NCBI GenBank assembly: GCA_024403775.1
Contig: JAKSRE010000019.1
Span: forward strand, 1 to 47,140
Source of the DNA: Clostridia bacterium
Lineage (GTDB): Bacteria > Bacillota > Clostridia > Saccharofermentanales > Saccharofermentanaceae
Direction of reading: 5' to 3'
DNA: 47,140 nucleotides
This document shows positions 43,767 to 47,140 of this stretch, piece after piece. Position numbers and translations under genes: made by a program. The number at the start of each line of letters is the position of its first letter. Positions within the stretch are counted from its first letter, which is position 1. The notes beneath the pieces are model-generated. The model saw only the letters and a program-made list of their open reading frames with translations. It had not been told where the DNA came from and ran no database searches.

Positions 43767-44261
43767 ATGGGAATTAAGGAACAGCTGATACTAAAAATGA
43801 CAGAATTTGAGCGTGGATATCCAAAAAGAATCCAGCATTTTCTTAAGGTATATGAATTTGCTCACATCATAGCTAGTGATGAAGGACTTGATGACAGAAC
43901 CAGAGAGATTCTGGAGGTGACAGCTATTGTTCACGATATCGGAATAAAGCCTAGTAAACTAAAATATGGTTACTGCGACGGCAAGACTCAGGAGATAGAA
44001 GGACCGCTTCATGCCCGTGAGATGTTTAAGGATTTTCCTGAACTTGATGAAGCTTTTATTGAGAGAGTCTGCTATCTTATCGCTCATCACCATTCTTATG
44101 ATAATGTAGACGGAATCGATTACAGAATCTTGATTGAGGCAGATTTTCTCGTAAATTCTTTTGAAGATAAGATGGAAAAGGACGCCATTATAAGTGTACG
44201 AGAGAAAATCTTCAGAACACCTATGGCTATCAGACTTCTTAATACAATGTTCGATCTATAA
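43767..44261 (+). CDS. HD-domain phosphohydrolase
   Basis: 164 aa, GGAGGAAG upstream. Metal ligands of the HD superfamily are in order: H24, H56-D57 (AIVHDIG), the HHH at 107-109 (IAHHHSYD) and D126 (IEADFLVN). Acts on a phosphomonoester or phosphodiester, often a nucleotide. The KPSKLKYG segment after HD occurs in stand-alone HD proteins of Clostridia. Substrate unknown. Confidence 0.85.
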   Translation: MGIKEQLILKMTEFERGYPKRIQHFLKVYEFAHIIASDEGLDDRTREILEVTAIVHDIGIKPSKLKYGYCDGKTQEIEGPLHAREMFKDFPELDEAFIERVCYLIAHHHSYDNVDGIDYRILIEADFLVNSFEDKMEKDAIISVREKIFRTPMAIRLLNTMFDL

Positions 44262-44290
44262 GTTATATCGTGAAATGAAATTTTACTTAA

Positions 44291-44322
44291 ACTCCCACCG
44301 TTACAGTGGCAACGATGGGAGT
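44291..44322. terminator. Shared terminator between convergent genes
   Basis: ACTCCCACCGTT (44291-44302) and AACGATGGGAGT (44311-44322) form a 12-bp stem with one mismatch, AT-rich on both sides. It can serve the HD gene and the kinase gene. Confidence 0.7.
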
Positions 44323-44342
44323 TATATTTGTGTAAAATAATC

Positions 44343-45425
44343 TTAAGGCAGTGGCAATGGTAATGCGATAATAAAATAGAGTGCTGCAATTAGCAGAAGC
44401 AAAATCACATCGACTAATAATATACCCAGGATTTGTACAATGGTGTTTTTGTGTCTGCAAAGTGGCATCAGTTTATGGATATCCATGTAATTGCATGTTC
44501 CCAAAATAATAGCCATGAATTCTGAAAAGGCAAACAAATCAAATAATATCGTGGTTATTAAATTGTAGGGTTGTATATCTGTAAAGAAAACCAGGGTAAA
44601 GATAAAGGCGTATCCGATACTGGCTACAATCATCTTCCATGGTGTCTTCGTTCTAAATCCAGGTAGTGCCAGCCTTGACCAAATTGATATTGGAGGTAAC
44701 TTGCTGTAGTTTGAATCTTGTATAGATAGAATTGAATTTTTTAGTTCAGTAACACTTTTATAGCGTGAATTCTGGTCGAGTTCAGTAGACTTTCTGATAA
44801 TCTCATTAAATTGCTCGCATGAATCTTTTGAAGACGATGCCATCTCCTTGAGGATAATGCCAAGCGCATATATATCCGTCTGAGGCGTGGATGCCCCAAA
44901 GCCATACTGCTCTGGTGCGGCATATCCCTGTGTTCCAAGAAGGACCGTATCTCTGGTTTTGGAATCATTTTCATAATTTTTGGCCGCGTTGAAGTCCAAA
45001 AGCATCGCGCGATTGTAGTTCGTAATGATGATATTTGAAGGTTTTACATCACGATGAATAATCGGGGGATTCATAGAATGAAGCTTTTCGAAAATGGAAC
45101 ACAAATCGTCCATATATTGATAGATATCGTTCAATGTTACTTCAGAATTCTCGATTTTGCTTTGAAGAGATACGCCTGATACAAATTCCTCAATTATTGT
45201 GAGTTCTCTTTTGCTAATGTCCTCTTCAAACGCGATGATTCTTGGAGTTCCCATGACTGGATTATTAAAGAGTTCTTCATAGACTGACTTGTTATAGACT
45301 TTGAGGATTTTCTTAACGCAAATCTGTCTGGTGTCATTATGCTGAACCAAATAAATTTCATGTGTATCATTAATTACCCCAATAGTCTGGTAATATGACA
45401 TTGTTAGTCGATGATTCAAATCCAT
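44343..45425 (-). CDS. Membrane-bound eukaryotic-like Ser/Thr protein kinase
   Basis: 360 aa from the ATG at 45425 (GAGGG 6 bp upstream). Kinase domain about 10-235: Lys in CVKKI (38-39), H124-R125-D126 VKPSN131, D144 in LLDFNAAK (DFN in place of DFG), APEQ at 170-173 and DIYALG. Three C-terminal hydrophobic helices (about 270-350) place the kinase on the inner membrane face. No PASTA domains follow, unlike PrkC. It is divergent from a helix-turn-helix gene, a pairing that may form a signalling unit. DFN is a conservative change, so activity is likely. Confidence 0.88.
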   Translation of the reverse strand: MDLNHRLTMSYYQTIGVINDTHEIYLVQHNDTRQICVKKILKVYNKSVYEELFNNPVMGTPRIIAFEEDISKRELTIIEEFVSGVSLQSKIENSEVTLNDIYQYMDDLCSIFEKLHSMNPPIIHRDVKPSNIIITNYNRAMLLDFNAAKNYENDSKTRDTVLLGTQGYAAPEQYGFGASTPQTDIYALGIILKEMASSSKDSCEQFNEIIRKSTELDQNSRYKSVTELKNSILSIQDSNYSKLPPISIWSRLALPGFRTKTPWKMIVASIGYAFIFTLVFFTDIQPYNLITTILFDLFAFSEFMAIILGTCNYMDIHKLMPLCRHKNTIVQILGILLVDVILLLLIAALYFIIALPLPLP

Positions 45426-45476
45426 AAACAACCCTCGTGTACCAATATGATTTAATTATATCAGATGGGAGATTGT

Positions 45477-45938
45477 ATGAAAGAGAAAAAGACAGAAGAA
45501 TTAGCCGAGGTGCTTGGCAAGACGCATATCGCTGATTTTGAAAAATATATAAATGACAACAAGGAAAGTCTGGATGATTTGAAGGACGCATTCTCAATAT
45601 ACATAAAAGATTTAATCGCTTCACGCGGGTTCACACAGCAGAGTGTTTTTATTCGTGCTGACATTCCAGAGCGTTATGGCTATAAACTTCTCTCAGGCGA
45701 GAAAAGAACCAAGCAGCGTGATGTAATCCTTCGCATCTGCTATGCGGCCGAACTTACACTTGATGAGACTCAGCGTGCCCTCAAAAAATATGGCATGCCA
45801 GAACTTTATGCCAAGGCCGCACGTGATGCATTTCTGATGATCTCATTTAACGAACGCCCAGGTTCAATCATTGATGTCAATGCGCTTCTCCAGCAAAATG
45901 GAATGGAAACATTGAGAACGAGCGGCGTGCAGGATTAA
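45477..45938 (+). CDS. Helix-turn-helix (XRE-like) regulatory protein
   Basis: 153 aa from the ATG at 45477 (GGGAG 5 bp upstream). About residues 40-105 form a helix-turn-helix of the XRE type (FTQQSVFIRADIPERYGYKLLSGEKRTKQRDVILRICYAAEL), followed by TLDETQRALKKYGMPELYAK. The C-terminal 50 residues are of unknown fold. It shares a 51-bp divergent promoter region with the kinase gene and could be a substrate or regulator of it. Confidence 0.75.
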   Translation: MKEKKTEELAEVLGKTHIADFEKYINDNKESLDDLKDAFSIYIKDLIASRGFTQQSVFIRADIPERYGYKLLSGEKRTKQRDVILRICYAAELTLDETQRALKKYGMPELYAKAARDAFLMISFNERPGSIIDVNALLQQNGMETLRTSGVQD

Positions 45939-46000
45939 GTTATTTTATTGTTGAGAAGTTGCTGGTGGTGGGTGTGGGGATGGCGAAGACTTGAGAAATC

Positions 46001-46822
46001 TTAGGTTGTGATGTTGATGGGATTATTATATGTTTTATTGTACTTTTCGAGAATTCGATGAGTAACGAAATTTATATGTCCACATACTATGCTGGCAATT
46101 AGGTCGCTATCCGCTGGATGGGATTCGGATTCGGTTATTAAAAGCAGATTTTGATTAAGTAGCAGACCGTTACTGTTATATTCGACTATTTTGGATTGGA
46201 GGTTTGATACATAACTATCAAGATCCATCATGCCGGCTGCTTCAAGTGGAAAACAGTAATTGATGAATGGAACAGGAACAAAAAAGTCCGGATATCTTGG
46301 TTTATTCGCTATATAGATTTTTGCCTCATACTTATATTCAAGATTGAGAGATTCAAGTGTGCTTGCTACGATGTCTTCAAGCTTAGTTCGGATTGGAATG
46401 TTTTTATGCATACGTGGATGATCCTGCAATCCAAAATCTTTGATCGCTGATTCAGCAACCAGTTTGTCATAAAATTCCATATTAGTAGTTGTGGTGGTTA
46501 ACATACTTAATGCGGTGAGCTGATCTTTGTTGATGTTGGGAATTGGACGAGCAGTTAGTTTTTTCCAAATGGCCATATATTCATTGAGTTCGATTGTTTT
46601 GACTGTTTTGAGTTCATATTGGGCATTATATTTTCTGCCTGTTTTGGACGAGAGACGATGCTCGTGATAGGAATTTGGATTTTTCGCATCGATGACACGA
46701 AGAATTGCTTGTCGATTGCGTCTGCTGATTAGATACATAACAGGAAGTTCCGAAATCTCATATTTAAGTGAATTAATTTTTAAAGCAAGATATTCTAGTG
46801 AAAATAGACTTCTATAATCCAT
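46001..46822 (-). CDS. PD-(D/E)XK nuclease-like protein of unknown role
   Basis: 273 aa. The C-terminal half (about 145-250) carries a pattern typical of predicted PD-(D/E)XK nucleases: RTKLEDIVASTLESLNLEYKYE (E149), then RYPDF (D179) and PLEAAGMMD (E194), followed by LQSKIVEYNSNG. The N-terminal 100 residues are not recognised. GAGAGGA lies about 10 bp upstream of the ATG. No methylase or other partner is beside it. A function in DNA or RNA cleavage is inference. Confidence 0.6.
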   Translation of the reverse strand: MDYRSLFSLEYLALKINSLKYEISELPVMYLISRRNRQAILRVIDAKNPNSYHEHRLSSKTGRKYNAQYELKTVKTIELNEYMAIWKKLTARPIPNINKDQLTALSMLTTTTTNMEFYDKLVAESAIKDFGLQDHPRMHKNIPIRTKLEDIVASTLESLNLEYKYEAKIYIANKPRYPDFFVPVPFINYCFPLEAAGMMDLDSYVSNLQSKIVEYNSNGLLLNQNLLLITESESHPADSDLIASIVCGHINFVTHRILEKYNKTYNNPINITT

Positions 46823-46994
46823 GATTCTGTGAGTCCTCTCGAATGTTTTCTAGTTACATATATTGTAAGGGTTTGTGAGTCTTCGAAAAAAGTACAAAAG
46901 TCCGACAAATTACGACATTTTACGACAAAAACGACAATAGAACCGACAAATGAATGATGTTGTGGTGGAGGCGAACTGATTTGTTCTATGTGTT

Positions 46995-47140
46995 CATGCC
47001 AAAGTCCACAAAGGGGCTCCACAAGAATGTGGACTTTTAAGCCTGTTTTTGTGGAGTTCATGCTAAAGTCCACAAAGGGGCTCCACAAGATTGTGGACTT
47101 TTAGGCTTGTTTTTGTGGAGTTCATGCCAAAGTCCACAAA
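46995..47140. repeat. 64-bp tandem repeats with AAAGTCCACA inverted repeats, running off the window
   Basis: AAAGTCCACA starts at 47001, 47065 and 47129 (period 64). Each of the first two is the left arm of a 37-bp unit ending TGTGGACTTT (47001-47037, 47065-47101). An overlapping 38-bp TCCACA...TGTGGA unit has the three-half-site layout of the TTCACT family. Upstream, 46870-46990 has CGACAAA/ACGACA runs and no gene. Confidence 0.8.

Noticed and set aside
1..47140. Prophage, integrative element, tRNA or rRNA genes
   Set aside because: No integrase, phage structural gene, transposase, tRNA cloverleaf or rRNA sequence was recognised by eye; a tRNA search program would settle the tRNA point.

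Overview
The window looks like chromosomal DNA of a low-GC Firmicute in the Lachnospiraceae (Butyrivibrio/Pseudobutyrivibrio-like). Evidence: AGGAGG-type ribosome binding sites, many intracellular and surface glycan-degrading proteins (GH13, GH39, GH95, GH3 with swapped domain order), lipoproteins with lipoboxes, DUF4214 surface proteins, and a Cas13a whose N-terminus and internal blocks resemble known Lachnospiraceae Cas13a proteins. No rRNA, tRNA, transposase or prophage gene was recognised. The genus assignment is inference.

Layout. Positions 1-9000 hold the end of an unknown gene, a GH13 amylase-like enzyme, three tandem lipoproteins (two paralogues plus an M1-type metallopeptidase), then 1.5 kb of gene-free repeats. 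Positions 9100-14700 form a sugar cluster: Nudix hydrolase, galactokinase, GH39 xylosidase, GH95 fucosidase. Positions 14800-24000 hold two secreted DUF4214 proteins flanking a second repeat block, a permuted GH3 beta-glucosidase, a phosphoesterase and a small conserved protein. Positions 24100-31700 hold an acyltransferase and lipoprotein, a formate/nitrite channel, small membrane proteins, a flavin reductase/MaoC pair, an SGNH hydrolase, an L7/L12-C-like protein and a 46-codon DUF1232-like gene.

The most important region is 32697-41298, a complete class 2 type VI-A CRISPR-Cas locus. In order it holds a 747-aa gene of unrecognised type (N-terminal DUF3800/RNase H-like region, helical C-terminal repeats), cas13a (1256 aa, both HEPN R-X4-H motifs intact), a leader with an extended -10 promoter, an array of 14 identical 36-nt repeats and 14 spacers closed by a truncated repeat, then cas1 and cas2. 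The 747-aa gene ends 17 bp before cas13a and is probably co-transcribed, so it is a candidate undescribed accessory of RNA-targeting CRISPR. The spacers are strongly pyrimidine-rich (about 39% purine), as expected if crRNAs are antisense to mRNA. Beyond the locus come a cation/proton antiporter, an AraC-GGDEF fusion regulator, an HD phosphohydrolase, a membrane Ser/Thr kinase divergent from a helix-turn-helix gene, and a PD-(D/E)XK-like protein.

A second unexplained pattern is spread through the gene-free stretches. These are short inverted-repeat units with a nearly constant footprint of 37-38 bp (commonly 10-bp arm, 18 variable bases, 10-bp arm). The arm sequence differs between families (GTTTGTAAAA, GTTTATAATT, ATTTAGAATA, TTCACT, GTCTATGT, CCAATCA, AAAGTCCACA) while the geometry is kept. 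Comparing two paralogous blocks (about 7.7-8.8 kb and 16.6-17.3 kb) shows a unit present or absent as exactly 38 bp, and one family inserted into a unit of another.
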